Shown here in pieces: positions 5,872 through 6,410 of a stretch of DNA of 6,410 bases (its first letter is position 1; every line of letters starts with the position of its first letter). The notes below the pieces were generated by a model. It was not told the origin of the DNA, ran no database searches, and saw nothing but the letters and a program-made list of their open reading frames with translations. The translations under genes were made by a program, and so were the position numbers. Source of the stretch: Desulfobacterales bacterium (lineage in GTDB: Bacteria; Desulfobacterota; Desulfobacteria; Desulfobacterales; UBA5852); NCBI GenBank assembly GCA_016735415.1, contig JAERRP010000604.1, positions 1 to 6,410 on the forward strand, in the 5' to 3' direction.

Positions 5872-6410
5872 ATGATCGATTCGGCAAAGAATGGCGGGCG
5901 ACTGTTTCTCCTCGTGGGTAATTCCGGATCGGGTAAGGACACGCTGATTCGTTCCGTGGTGGACTGCTGGCAGCCGGGATACATTTCTCTTTATACGCCC
6001 CGGCGGTATATTACCCGTCCGGCGCATCCCTCAGAACCGTCTATTCCCGTTGATCACACCGATTTTGCACAAATGAGATCCAGCGGCAGCTTTTTTCTAC
6101 ACTGGATCAGTTATGGCATCCAGTATGGTTTGCCGGCGGATATCGATAGATATCTTGACCGGGGTGCTTTTGTGCTGGCCAATGCCAGCCGAGATGTCGT
6201 GGAAACTGCCCGCAAGCATTGTGCCGGCACACGGGTCGTATTTATAAAAGTGCCCTATGAAACTACGGTAGTGCGATTGTTACTTCGCGGAAGAGAAAAT
6301 CCTTGTGACAGCGGGTTCAAGGCCCGCCTCCGGCGCGCCTGCCAGTATCCGTCAAGCAAGACAGCCGATTTTATTCTATCGAACAACGGCAACCTTGATG
6401 CAGCGGTCGA
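5872..6410 (+). CDS. phnN: Ribose 1,5-bisphosphate kinase PhnN, 3' end outside the window
   Basis: PhnN transfers a phosphate from ATP to ribose 1,5-bisphosphate, giving PRPP, the last step of the C-P lyase route and a link to nucleotide synthesis. The frame is open from ATG 5872 to the window edge (179 codons and two bases), and no stop is seen. E. coli PhnN has 185 residues, so only a short C-terminal piece should be missing. It belongs to the guanylate-kinase-like P-loop family. Motifs are the P-loop GNSGSGKD (16-23), RRYITR (44-49), FFLHW (74-78), YG at 85-86, NASR (104-107), and RGREN (139-143). The last visible stretch (NNGNLDAAV, 171-179) parallels E. coli NNDGSLRQSV. The P-loop has Asn17 where E. 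coli has Pro. An in-frame TGA at 5842-5844 makes ATG 5872 the first possible start. AGG at 5863-5865 is a modest binding site, 6 bases upstream. The gap after phnL is 50 bases. Confidence 0.93.
   Translation, partial: MIDSAKNGGRLFLLVGNSGSGKDTLIRSVVDCWQPGYISLYTPRRYITRPAHPSEPSIPVDHTDFAQMRSSGSFFLHWISYGIQYGLPADIDRYLDRGAFVLANASRDVVETARKHCAGTRVVFIKVPYETTVVRLLLRGRENPCDSGFKARLRRACQYPSSKTADFILSNNGNLDAAV

Overview
The window is one continuous stretch of a phosphonate-degradation (phn, carbon-phosphorus lyase) operon. All genes are on the + strand, and almost no base lies outside a gene. In order they are phnE (transport permease), phnG, phnH, phnI and phnJ (the C-P lyase core complex), phnK and phnL (two ABC-type ATPases associated with the lyase), and phnN (ribose 1,5-bisphosphate kinase), which runs off the right edge. 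Identities rest on long stretches of recalled similarity to the E. coli Phn proteins, with conserved catalytic residues in place; no database search was run. The longest gap between genes is 56 bases. No RNA gene, mobile element, CRISPR array or terminator was seen.

Organism: a moderately GC-rich Gram-negative bacterium is likely, from the base composition, the purine-rich Shine-Dalgarno sites and the protobacterial type of the Phn proteins. A proteobacterium or a Desulfobacterota member (the former Deltaproteobacteria) fits, but the sequence seen here does not fix the genus. Base composition looks even across the window, so nothing suggests recent patchwork transfer.

Layout: bases 1-36 are a short lead-in with the likely end of an unseen upstream gene. 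Bases 37-1113 hold phnE, with an unusual charged insertion after its first membrane helix. Bases 1170-4247 hold phnGHIJ, packed with a 2-base gap, a 10-base overlap and a 4-base GTGA overlap. Bases 4261-5070 hold phnK, 5090-5821 phnL, and 5872-6410 phnN (partial). The regulator gene phnF, which lies between phnE and phnG in E. coli, and phnM, which lies between phnL and phnN there, are absent from those places.

How the genes work together (established for E. coli): PhnE, with a PhnC ATPase and PhnD binding protein not in this window, imports phosphonate. PhnI, helped by PhnG, PhnH and PhnL, swaps the adenine of ATP for the phosphonate. PhnM (not seen here) removes pyrophosphate. PhnJ, a radical-SAM enzyme, breaks the C-P bond to release the hydrocarbon (methane from methylphosphonate) and a cyclic ribose phosphate. 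PhnP (not seen here) opens the ring, and PhnN phosphorylates ribose 1,5-bisphosphate to PRPP. PhnK docks on the core complex. This is a known system. The points of interest are the long PhnE, the gene order, and a weak repeat before phnN; I found no undescribed system.
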